DNA of 64,000 nucleotides from CAWBAT01 sp046331665 (GTDB taxonomy: Bacteria > Acidobacteriota > Terriglobia > Versatilivoradales > Versatilivoraceae): the NCBI GenBank assembly GCA_046331665.1, contig JAXLQK010000025.1, positions 26,169 to 90,168 on the forward strand, in the 5' to 3' direction. Below are positions 1 through 7,368 of this stretch, in pieces. The notes below the pieces were generated by a model, which saw only the letters and a program-made list of their open reading frames with translations, did no database searches and was not told where the DNA came from. Each line of letters opens with the position of its first letter. Within the stretch, counting starts at the first letter, position 1. A program made the translations under genes and the position numbers.

Positions 1-1173
1 ACCGACAGCAGTGTCGCCGGAAAGAAAACTTACGTGGTTGATTTCAACGGGAAGATTGTCGTTCATCCGGATCAGAAAACAAACCCTGCGGGCATGGATT
101 TCAGCGGGATTGAGATCGTTTCTGCCTTTATGGAGGAGTGGCGACTCTCCAAAGGGATTCTGCGGCTTCAGGAGACAAGGCCTTTCAGGCTCGAGGAAGA
201 CGGGCACAAAAAGGACATGCTGGGCACCTACTACGCCATTGCCGAAGCCCCCTGGGGGGTCATCGTCCAGATTGATCAAAGCGCCGCTTTTGCCACCGTG
301 GCCGAAATGAAATACGAAACCATTAAATTGGGACTGCTGATGCTGTTGCTTTCGGCAGGCATCGGAATCTACAGCGCAAGGTCCATTACCGATCCGATCC
401 GTCAATTGGTGGAAGGAACTCACTCCATCGCCAAGGGAGACTTCTCCAAGAAGATTCAGATTAAGAGCCGCAATGAAATCGGTGAATTGGCGGAAACGTT
501 CAACAAAATGACCGGCGATCTCGAACTCTACATCCAACAGATCAGGCGTGCCGGTGAGGAAAACAAAGCGCTCTTCTTAGGCTCGATCCGGGCTCTGGCG
601 GCCGCCGTCGATGAAAAGGATCCTTATACCCGCGGTCATTCCGAGCGGGTGACGGAGTATTCCGTCATCATTGCGCGCCAGATGGAGTTGGATGAAATGA
701 TGCTGGAAACCATCCGAATTGCGGCCTTGCTGCATGATGTCGGGAAAATTGGGGTTGATGACAAGGTCTTGAAGAAACCAGGGCTGCTGACTCCAGAAGA
801 GTTTGAGATTATGAAACTGCATACCGTCAAGGGTTACAACATCATGAAGCCCATTGAGCAGATGCGCAAGATGCTCCCGGGTCTGCGTTTTCACCATGAA
901 CGGTGGGATGGCAACGGCTACCCCGATCGCTTGCGAGCCGACGAAATCCCGCTGATCGCCCGAATCATTTCCGTGGCCGATACCCTGGATGCCATGACGA
1001 CAAACCGCCCTTATCAAAAAGCCCTCAGTTTTGATTATGCTCGGGAGAAGATTACCTCGAATGCCGGAGTGAAATACGATCCGGCAGTCGTGGCGGCCTT
1101 TAACAAAGCCATCCAGAAGGGGCATCTGATCATTGCCCCAGCCCATCCGGTTCAGGAAGCCCTTGCCGGTTAA
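1..1173 (+). CDS. Cache-HAMP-HD-GYP signalling protein (5' end outside window)
   Basis: The frame is open from base 1, so the start lies upstream; the first in-window start codon (GTG 34) is not the real one. Order of parts: the end of an extracellular Cache-like sensor (the VVDFNGKIVVHPD stretch), one membrane helix near bases 325-375, a HAMP linker (ITDPIRQL...EIGELAETFN), then an HD-GYP domain. The HD pair (HDVGKIG) and the HHERWDGNGYP motif are intact, so c-di-GMP phosphodiesterase activity is expected from the family. No GGDEF domain is present. It probably senses a periplasmic ligand and lowers c-di-GMP. The stop is followed by a weak inverted repeat and then ftsY. Confidence 0.9.
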   Translation, partial: TDSSVAGKKTYVVDFNGKIVVHPDQKTNPAGMDFSGIEIVSAFMEEWRLSKGILRLQETRPFRLEEDGHKKDMLGTYYAIAEAPWGVIVQIDQSAAFATVAEMKYETIKLGLLMLLLSAGIGIYSARSITDPIRQLVEGTHSIAKGDFSKKIQIKSRNEIGELAETFNKMTGDLELYIQQIRRAGEENKALFLGSIRALAAAVDEKDPYTRGHSERVTEYSVIIARQMELDEMMLETIRIAALLHDVGKIGVDDKVLKKPGLLTPEEFEIMKLHTVKGYNIMKPIEQMRKMLPGLRFHHERWDGNGYPDRLRADEIPLIARIISVADTLDAMTTNRPYQKALSFDYAREKITSNAGVKYDPAVVAAFNKAIQKGHLIIAPAHPVQEALAG

Positions 1174-1229
1174 ACCGAATCCGCAACCGGGCAGAGATAC
1201 CTTCCCACCTGCCTGAATATACGGTCCGG

Positions 1230-1253
1230 AGAAGAGGCCATTGGCCCTCTTCT
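1230..1253 (+). terminator. Weak inverted repeat after the HD-GYP gene
   Basis: AGAAGAGG (1230-1237) pairs with CCTCTTCT (1246-1253), an 8-bp stem with an 8-base loop, 57 bases after the stop. No T-tract follows, so it is at best a poor intrinsic terminator. Confidence 0.25.
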
Positions 1254-1396
1254 TGGAGCTGCGGGTCAGGAGCCGTCCTCCTGGTCTGAAAATCCGTTCC
1301 CAATCCCAACTAGTGGTATCATAGGCAGTGCTGGAAAGCACGATGCCGCCGGTTGTTCAGCCAAGCTCCAGCCAATTTGTTGGATTGAGATCATTC

Positions 1397-2341
1397 ATGA
1401 AATTATTTGAAAAAAAACAAGCAGGGGAAGGTTTTTTCGGCAGGCTCAAAGCTGCCGTCGCGACGACCAAGTCAAATCTGGTGGCGCGGATCGAAGACAT
1501 CGTCAAAGGGAAGAAGGAGATTGATGCCGATCTCCTGGATGAACTGGAGGCCATCCTGATCGGGTCCGACATCGGGGTTGAAACCACCCAGGAGCTGTTG
1601 ACCAAGATTCGCAATCAGGTCAGTCGTCAGCAACTGCGTGACCCGGCAGAGCTGCGGGCATTGATCAAGGGAGAGTTGCTGTTCCTCCTCGATTCTGTTC
1701 CCAGCCCTTTGCTGAACCAGACTGCTGGTACTCCTTGGGTCATCATGATGGTGGGCGTCAATGGAGTCGGGAAAACCACCACGATCGGGAAACTTGCGAA
1801 CCTTTATGTGCAGGATGAGAAGCGGGTCCTGGTTTGCGCTTCTGACACCTTCCGGGCGGCAGCGATTGAGCAACTTGAGATCTGGGGGGAGCGGGCGGGA
1901 GTCGAAGTCATCCGCCAAAAACCGGGAGCTGACCCCAGCGCCGTTCTGTTTGATGCCATGGCCTCTGCCAAGTCCCGGAAGATTGACGTTCTCATTGTTG
2001 ATACGGCCGGGCGGTTGCATAACAAGACGAATCTCATGTCAGAACTCGAGAAGATGCGGCGCATCGCAGGAAGAGAGATTCCTTCGGCTCCCCACGAGGT
2101 GTTGCTGGTGATTGATGCCACCACAGGGCAGAATGGCCTGACTCAGGCACGGGAATTCGCCAAAAGCGCGGGAATTACGGGGATCGTCTTGACGAAACTG
2201 GACGGGACAGCCAAAGGCGGCGTGATTGTTTCGATAGTCCGCAGTCTGAAGCTGCCGGTTCGCTATGTCGGCATTGGTGAAAAAATTGACGACCTGATGG
2301 AATTCTCTTCAAAACAGTTTATCGACTCTCTCTTCGAATAA
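1397..2341 (+). CDS. ftsY: Signal recognition particle receptor FtsY
   Basis: GTPase that docks SRP-ribosome complexes at the membrane. The SRP N and G domains are complete: P-loop GVNGVGKTTT near residue 120, DTFRAAAIEQL, DTAGR near 202 and TKLDGTAKGG near 267-276. I choose ATG 1397 because MKLFEKK followed by a GFFGRLK helix is the usual start of short FtsY proteins. A GTG at 1328 in the same frame would add 23 residues without family support. The long acidic A domain of E. coli FtsY is absent, as in many phyla. ribD follows after 34 bases, so the two may be co-transcribed. Confidence 0.93.
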   Translation: MKLFEKKQAGEGFFGRLKAAVATTKSNLVARIEDIVKGKKEIDADLLDELEAILIGSDIGVETTQELLTKIRNQVSRQQLRDPAELRALIKGELLFLLDSVPSPLLNQTAGTPWVIMMVGVNGVGKTTTIGKLANLYVQDEKRVLVCASDTFRAAAIEQLEIWGERAGVEVIRQKPGADPSAVLFDAMASAKSRKIDVLIVDTAGRLHNKTNLMSELEKMRRIAGREIPSAPHEVLLVIDATTGQNGLTQAREFAKSAGITGIVLTKLDGTAKGGVIVSIVRSLKLPVRYVGIGEKIDDLMEFSSKQFIDSLFE

Positions 2342-2375
2342 ACGAGGCGCGGTTCCTCAACAATCTCTCAGGGAA

Positions 2376-3488
2376 ATGGCAGACCAGGAAGACAATCACT
2401 TCATGGCTCGCGCGCTGGCGCTGGCACGCCAAGGGCGCGGGCTCGTCAGCCCCAACCCGATGGTCGGGGCCGTCTTGGTCAAGGACGGTCAGGTTATCGC
2501 TGAGGGTCTTCACCGCTATGCGGAACGAAAACATGCGGAAATCTGGGCAATCGAAGCCGCCGGCGATAATGCAAAAGGAGCGACTCTCTATATCAACCTG
2601 GAGCCCTGCAGTCACTTTGGCCGGACCCCGCCTTGCGTGGAGCGCGTCATCGAAGCTGGGATCCGGCGAACGATGATTGCCATGGTAGACCCGAATCCCC
2701 GCGTTGCCGGTGAGGGCATTCATCGCCTGAAGGACGCCGGAATTGAGGTGAATCTGGGAATCGGAAAGCAAGAAGCGGAGCGGCTCAACGAATCCTATGC
2801 CAAGTATATTCAATCCCGCACTCCTTTGGTCATCTTGAAAACGGCCATGACTCTGGACGGAAAAATTGCCCAGGCGGACGGTCATTCCAAGTGGATTACA
2901 GGAGAGCGTGCCAGGGCCAAGGGTCAACAGCTCCGGTTTGATTGTGATGCCTTGCTGACCGGGATTGGGACCGTATTGAAAGACGATCCTCTTTTGACTG
3001 ATCGTACCGGCTTGAATCGCCGTCGACCTCTCCTGCGCTGTGTCCTGGATTCCCGCCTTCAGTTCCCCTTGACGAGCCGCCTCGTCCAGAGCCGATCGGC
3101 TGGTGCTATAATGGTGTTTTGTTCGTTGGAACGGGATCTGGCCCGCCAGCATGAGCTGGAGTCGGCAGGGATTGAAGTGGTGGCAGTGCCGGGCGAGCCG
3201 GGGCAGCTTTCCTGGAATTCGATTCTTGAAGAGCTCGGTCGGCGGGAAATTACGAGCCTACTCATTGAAGCCGGGCCCACGCTCAATTACTCCGCCTTTC
3301 GGCATGGCGCGGTTGATAAGATGTGCTGCTTTATCGCCCCGTCCATTTTGGGAGGCACGACTCCTCTGCCGTTGCTAGGGGAACCGGGATTTGTGAATTT
3401 GGGCGACGTTATCCGCCTTAGATTTGCCTCCGTGGAATTACTGGGCCCGGATCTTTACGTGGAAGCCTATCCCAGCACCTCGTTTTAG
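2376..3488 (+). CDS. ribD: Bifunctional diaminohydroxyphosphoribosylaminopyrimidine deaminase/reductase RibD
   Basis: Catalyses the deamination and reduction steps of riboflavin synthesis. The N-terminal zinc deaminase shows H53-A-E55, the PC motif with C78, and C87. The C-terminal reductase begins near residue 150 (TPLVILKTAMTLDGKIA, then SKWITG) and ends at the usual place. At 370 residues the length is normal. ATG 2376 has an AGGGA a few bases upstream. It starts the ribD-ribE-ribBA set. Confidence 0.95.
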   Translation: MADQEDNHFMARALALARQGRGLVSPNPMVGAVLVKDGQVIAEGLHRYAERKHAEIWAIEAAGDNAKGATLYINLEPCSHFGRTPPCVERVIEAGIRRTMIAMVDPNPRVAGEGIHRLKDAGIEVNLGIGKQEAERLNESYAKYIQSRTPLVILKTAMTLDGKIAQADGHSKWITGERARAKGQQLRFDCDALLTGIGTVLKDDPLLTDRTGLNRRRPLLRCVLDSRLQFPLTSRLVQSRSAGAIMVFCSLERDLARQHELESAGIEVVAVPGEPGQLSWNSILEELGRREITSLLIEAGPTLNYSAFRHGAVDKMCCFIAPSILGGTTPLPLLGEPGFVNLGDVIRLRFASVELLGPDLYVEAYPSTSF

Positions 3489-3595
3489 CTGAGAGGCTGG
3501 ATCTGGACGCCAAGGGCTCAGGGAGAGGGCCGAAAGAGGAAATCTTTCAAATTGCATCCATCTGCGATAGTTGGCCTATGGGATTTTGAAATTCT

Positions 3596-4240
3596 ATGTT
3601 TACAGGAATCATCGAAGAGGTGGGGAAAGTCGGTTCCATGCGTCGTACATTGGAAACTGCGACGATGACAGTTCTGGCGAACCTTACGCTGGACGGGCTT
3701 CAGCTCGGGGATAGTATCGCCGTAAATGGGGTTTGTCTGACTGTCCGCCAACGGACACAGAATGACTTTCAGGTAGATCTCTCAGAGGAGACTTTAAGAC
3801 GATCCAATCTGGGGGAGATAGAGACCGGCAATGAGGTGAATCTGGAACGCCCTTTGACTCCCGGAAGCCGTTTGGGGGGGCATTTCGTGCAAGGTCACGT
3901 TGATGGAATCGGCCAACTGCTTTCCAAGGAAATGAAGGATGGATTTGGAGTGTGGGCCTTCTCGCTCCCATTCAGCTTGCGCTCTTACATTGTGGAGAAA
4001 GGGTCGATTGCTGTGAACGGGGTTAGCCTGACCGTCGCCAAACAGACAGAATCCGGATTTGAAGTGGCCCTGATCCCGCATACCTTGGAAAACACCAACC
4101 TCCATAGTTTGACGAGGGGCCAGAACGTCAACCTGGAAGTGGATATTTTGGCCAAGTATGTTGAGTCCTTCCTGAAGAATCGCGCAGACGCCAAGAGTTC
4201 CCGTCTCACCGAAGAATATCTCAAGGAGCAAGGATATTGA
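3596..4240 (+). CDS. ribE: Riboflavin synthase alpha subunit
   Basis: Dismutates two molecules of 6,7-dimethyl-8-ribityllumazine to riboflavin. The start MFTGIIEEVG is the family's invariant N-terminus. Two tandem lumazine-binding barrels are visible, each with the signature DSIAVNGVCLTV (about residues 39-50) and GSIAVNGVSLTV (about 136-147). Length is 214 residues, close to the usual 200-220. A 107-base spacer separates it from ribD; I see no FMN-riboswitch-like motif there. The C-terminal 20 residues are charged and variable. Confidence 0.95.
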   Translation: MFTGIIEEVGKVGSMRRTLETATMTVLANLTLDGLQLGDSIAVNGVCLTVRQRTQNDFQVDLSEETLRRSNLGEIETGNEVNLERPLTPGSRLGGHFVQGHVDGIGQLLSKEMKDGFGVWAFSLPFSLRSYIVEKGSIAVNGVSLTVAKQTESGFEVALIPHTLENTNLHSLTRGQNVNLEVDILAKYVESFLKNRADAKSSRLTEEYLKEQGY

Positions 4241-4272
4241 GTCAGTATCGCTGTGGGTGACTTCAAGAACTG

Positions 4273-5466
4273 ATGGGAGAACGGATGGATAACAAGTGGG
4301 CGGCCCTGGATGTGACGAATCGCGGCGCAAAAGGAAACGAATCTTATTTCGCCACGGTGGAAGAAGCCATCGAAGACTTCCAGACCGGCAAGATGGTCAT
4401 CGTCGTTGACGACGAAGACCGGGAAAACGAGGGGGATTTGACCATCGCCGCGGAAAAGGTGACGCCGGAAGCGATTAACTTCATGGCCCGCTATGGTCGC
4501 GGGTTGATTTGCCTGGCGATGTCAGGAGAACGTCTTGAGGAACTGCAAATCCCCTTGATGGTTTCAGACAACACCTCGATGTATGGAACTGCGTTTTGTG
4601 TTTCCATTGAAGCCAAGAACAAGGTCTCGACTGGGATCTCAGCCGCGGATCGGGCCGAAACCATCCTTACGGCCATCCGGCCGGAGACGAAACCGAGCGA
4701 CCTTGTACGGCCCGGCCATGTCTTTCCGTTGCGGGCGCGCAATGGAGGGGTGCTGGTCCGTGCGGGCCAGACAGAGGCCGCCGTCGATTTGGCTCGCATC
4801 GCCGGGCTGACTCCCGCCGGAGTCATCTGTGAAGTGATGAATGACGACGGGACAATGTCTCGGGTCGAGGAGCTTCGCCGCTTTGCGCGAGAGCATGGGC
4901 TTCGAATGATCACCGTCGCGGAATTGATCAAGTACAGGTTGCGCACAGAAAACTTTGTTCACAAGGTGTCTGAAGCGGATCTGCCGACCCAATACGGGAA
5001 TTTCAAAATGCTTGCCTTCGAATGCGAGTATGACAAAGAGACCCATGTTGCTCTCGTTTATGGACACATTGACCCCAAGCAGCCAGTCCTCGTGCGCGTC
5101 CATTCTCATTGTCTTACAGGCGACGTCTTTGCGTCTGCGGCCTGTGATTGTCGAACGCTCTTGGATAAATCCCTGGGCCTGATCGCCCGGGAAGGAAGCG
5201 GTGTCCTGCTTTATATGCACCAGACCGGGAGGGGCTTTGAATTGACGAATGCCGAGGGAAGCACACGCATTGCTTATCATGGGATGTCGCCAGCCGGGGG
5301 AGAAACCTACAGCGTGAAAAGGACTCAGCGCGGTTATGGGACAGGCGCTCAAATCCTCTCTCGCCTCAGTTTGAAGAATATCCGTCTCTTGACCAATCAT
5401 CCACGGAAGATTGTCGGGTTGGAAAGCTACGGCATCCGCGTCGTGGAGTATGTCCCGATCACCTGA
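4273..5466 (+). CDS. ribBA: RibBA: DHBP synthase / GTP cyclohydrolase II fusion
   Basis: Supplies both entry substrates of riboflavin synthesis. The RibB half carries DDEDRENEGD at residues 46-55 and the second acidic site E187. The position equivalent to E. coli RibB His153, a metal ligand, is Gln166 (AGQTEAAVDLAR), 21 residues before E187 as in E. coli. The RibA half has zinc cysteines C280, C291 and C293 with the normal 11+2 spacing, and the GTP-binding HQTGRG. The usual HSEC is HSHC. The start could be the M at residue 5. ribH, often next in such clusters, is absent; the next gene is convergent. Confidence 0.93.
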   Translation: MGERMDNKWAALDVTNRGAKGNESYFATVEEAIEDFQTGKMVIVVDDEDRENEGDLTIAAEKVTPEAINFMARYGRGLICLAMSGERLEELQIPLMVSDNTSMYGTAFCVSIEAKNKVSTGISAADRAETILTAIRPETKPSDLVRPGHVFPLRARNGGVLVRAGQTEAAVDLARIAGLTPAGVICEVMNDDGTMSRVEELRRFAREHGLRMITVAELIKYRLRTENFVHKVSEADLPTQYGNFKMLAFECEYDKETHVALVYGHIDPKQPVLVRVHSHCLTGDVFASAACDCRTLLDKSLGLIAREGSGVLLYMHQTGRGFELTNAEGSTRIAYHGMSPAGGETYSVKRTQRGYGTGAQILSRLSLKNIRLLTNHPRKIVGLESYGIRVVEYVPIT

Positions 5467-5544
5467 GCCTTTCCTGCCGGAGGCGCAGAGTCCTTTCCCC
5501 TTTTTGCCTGGAGATGACAGCTGGCAGACGATAGCCAGACTTGC

Positions 5545-5826
5545 TTAGCCTTCTGAAGTGGTGGGGTCGATGATAGCTTTGATTTCAATGATGCGGTTGG
5601 CTGGAAATTCTCCCAACCGCGCGTGCTCTCGCACCGCTTCCTCGTTGGGCGCGATGTAAATGCAGTAAATCTTATCCTCAGTCACATAACTGTGGACCCA
5701 TTGAATTTGTGGGCCCAGTTGACGCAGTACGCCGCAAGACTTTTGTGAGATGGCTTGCAGTTGTTGGGCGTTTAGTTTTCCGGCACCGGGAATCTCTCGT
5801 TCAATCACGTATTTAGGCACGGCCAT
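5545..5826 (-). CDS. DUF4242 (SCO4226-like) small protein
   Basis: A 93-residue protein beginning MAVPKYVIEREIPGAG, typical of the DUF4242 family, ferredoxin-like alpha/beta proteins; a structurally studied Streptomyces member binds nickel. Conserved parts seen: SCGVLRQLGP, IQWVHSYVT and KIYCIYIAPNEE. I prefer ATG 5826; a TTG at 5859 would add 11 residues with no family support. Convergent with ribBA. The true cellular role is unknown. Confidence 0.8.
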   Translation of the reverse strand: MAVPKYVIEREIPGAGKLNAQQLQAISQKSCGVLRQLGPQIQWVHSYVTEDKIYCIYIAPNEEAVREHARLGEFPANRIIEIKAIIDPTTSEG

Positions 5827-5990
5827 CTCCCTTGAACTCGGAATGGATCTGACTTCCAAACAGGCCCGCCGATCATTAATCGGAGCAAGTCAGAAATTTC
5901 CAGCATCTTAACCCAATCCCCCCCAAGACTCCAGACCCATCATGAGCGGGGCCCCAAGGCTCCCGTCCTGCATCCGATTGAGTGAAAGCC

Positions 5991-6018
5991 TTGACGCAAG
6001 CAGTCCTCGAAGTATAAT
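5991..6018 (+). promoter_or_regulatory. Near-consensus sigma-70 promoter
   Basis: TTGACG (5991-5996), a 16-base spacer, then a perfect TATAAT (6013-6018). Transcription would start near 6025 and run into the DUF1326 gene at 6123 with a leader of about 100 bases. This is the best-matching promoter in the window. Confidence 0.7.
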
Positions 6019-6122
6019 ACGAGCAAGAGTGTCCACCGATAAAGTCTCATTCGATTAACGCGATCAGCCGGAATCCAGGCAAGAATCTTGGCTGGGAGGG
6101 CTTACGCGGAAAGGAAATTTCA

Positions 6123-6830
6123 ATGAAGCGCACCATCTGGCTAGGGGTCTTGATATTGGGGGTGCTTGGGCTGAGTGTCGCTCCACTTCCGCAGGCAGCA
6201 GATAAGGAGACCGAGTGGAGCATGAATGCGACGGCAATTGAGGCCTGCTCCTGTCCCATGTTCTGCCAATGCTACTTCAATTCGGAGCCGGCAGGTCATG
6301 CGGCACACCATGGGGGTGACGGCGGTCACTTTTGCCGCTTTAACAATGCTTATAAGGTTAACCGAGGCAAGTTTGGAACGGTCAAACTCGATGGCACCAA
6401 ATTCTGGGCTTCCGGGGATTTAGGGCCTGACTTCTCAAAAGGGCAAATGGACTGGGTTGTCATCACATTTGACAAACAAACGACCAAGGAACAACGCGAC
6501 GCCATCGGTCAGATCCTGGGGCATTTGTTTCCGGTGAAGTGGGGCAAGATGAGTGTTGACGAGGGCGACATCAGCTGGGCTGGCGGCAAGGACGAAGCCA
6601 AGGCAACCATCGACGGGGGCAAAACCGCCGAAGTAGTCCTGAAACGGTTTAAAGGGATGGCGGATATGCCGGTCGTAATCAAGAATCTCAAGTATTGGGG
6701 CGCACAGCGCAACGAGGGATTCATCATGATGCCCAATGTGGTAGAGGCCTATCGCAAAGGGGATAAAGTCTATGAATTCAAGGGTACGAATGGATTCATG
6801 ATCACCATTGATATGGATTCGAAGGGGTGA
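6123..6830 (+). CDS. Secreted DUF1326 domain protein
   Basis: A 235-residue protein with a clear Sec signal peptide (MKRTIWLGVLILGVLGLSV, cleavage near AADK). The mature part is a DUF1326-type domain: an N-terminal cysteine cluster (EACSCPMFCQCYF, about residues 40-52), a His-rich loop (AAHHGGDGGHFC) and the motif GHFPVKWG-like at residue 140 (HLFPVKWGKM). The cysteines and histidines suggest metal binding or a disulfide-rich fold, but no function is established. It sits behind its own strong promoter and is followed by an intrinsic terminator, so it is probably a single-gene unit. Confidence 0.8.
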   Translation: MKRTIWLGVLILGVLGLSVAPLPQAADKETEWSMNATAIEACSCPMFCQCYFNSEPAGHAAHHGGDGGHFCRFNNAYKVNRGKFGTVKLDGTKFWASGDLGPDFSKGQMDWVVITFDKQTTKEQRDAIGQILGHLFPVKWGKMSVDEGDISWAGGKDEAKATIDGGKTAEVVLKRFKGMADMPVVIKNLKYWGAQRNEGFIMMPNVVEAYRKGDKVYEFKGTNGFMITIDMDSKG

Positions 6831-6860
6831 TCCCAGGATTCGGAAAATGTAAATCGCAGT

Positions 6861-6887
6861 GAGGCTTTTGAAAAAATCCTCTTTTTT
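6861..6887 (+). terminator. Rho-independent terminator of the DUF1326 gene
   Basis: GAGG (6861-6864) plus TTTT pair with AAAA and CCTC (6878-6881) around one mismatch and a 3-base loop. Six T's follow (6882-6887). It starts 31 bases after the stop codon. Confidence 0.55.
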
Positions 6888-7368
6888 CTGTCACTTTCTC
6901 ATTGCCGACGAGAACCGCCTCAAAGGCCTGAGCCCTCGAGAACCTCGGGGGCCCGGGCCCCGCAAGAAGACCCAATTTCCGCTATTGCGAGTGATGGCCG
7001 CTGTCCCTCCTCCGGTATTTCCTCGCCTGGCTCGATCCATCCCAGGCGGTTCCTGTCATAGAAAGTTCTGGCCCGGGTGCCTGCCCAATTACTGTGACAT
7101 CATGTGCCTTCCATTGGCCCATTCTCTCTTCACTGGGTTCAAACCGGAAAAGTCCTGAGCCGGTTGCGTCGACAAACCACCCCGTTGGGACTATGTCGCC
7201 CTTTCATACCCAAAGAATCTGAGAAAGATCGCTTCCGCGCCTTGCCCCCACAGCTCTTTCAGCTCAGCACTATCCGCCGGAATCCGCGCCAAGTTTGCCT
7301 TGACGGCAAGTTTCTGGCGGTGCTACTTTGGCGATGATCTCGGAGATCATACTTGCGAGGAGACTCTG
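6888..7368. other. Gene-free spacer before the OPT transporter
   Basis: The open frames here show no family features or plausible composition. The one visible structure is a perfect 14-base GC palindrome, GGGGCCCGGGCCCC, at 6948-6961. I see no convincing promoter, RNA gene or remnant of a gene. Confidence 0.5.

Noticed and set aside
1328..1396. Upstream GTG start for ftsY
   Set aside because: The added 23 residues show no family similarity, whereas MKLFEKK at 1397 is the typical start.
3489..3595. Possible FMN riboswitch ahead of ribE
   Set aside because: I looked for the conserved FMN-aptamer segments in the spacers before ribD, ribE and ribBA and did not see them.
6859..7337. Overlapping small frames in the spacer before the OPT gene
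   Set aside because: Low-complexity, Pro/Arg-rich translations with no start context and no homology that I can recognise.
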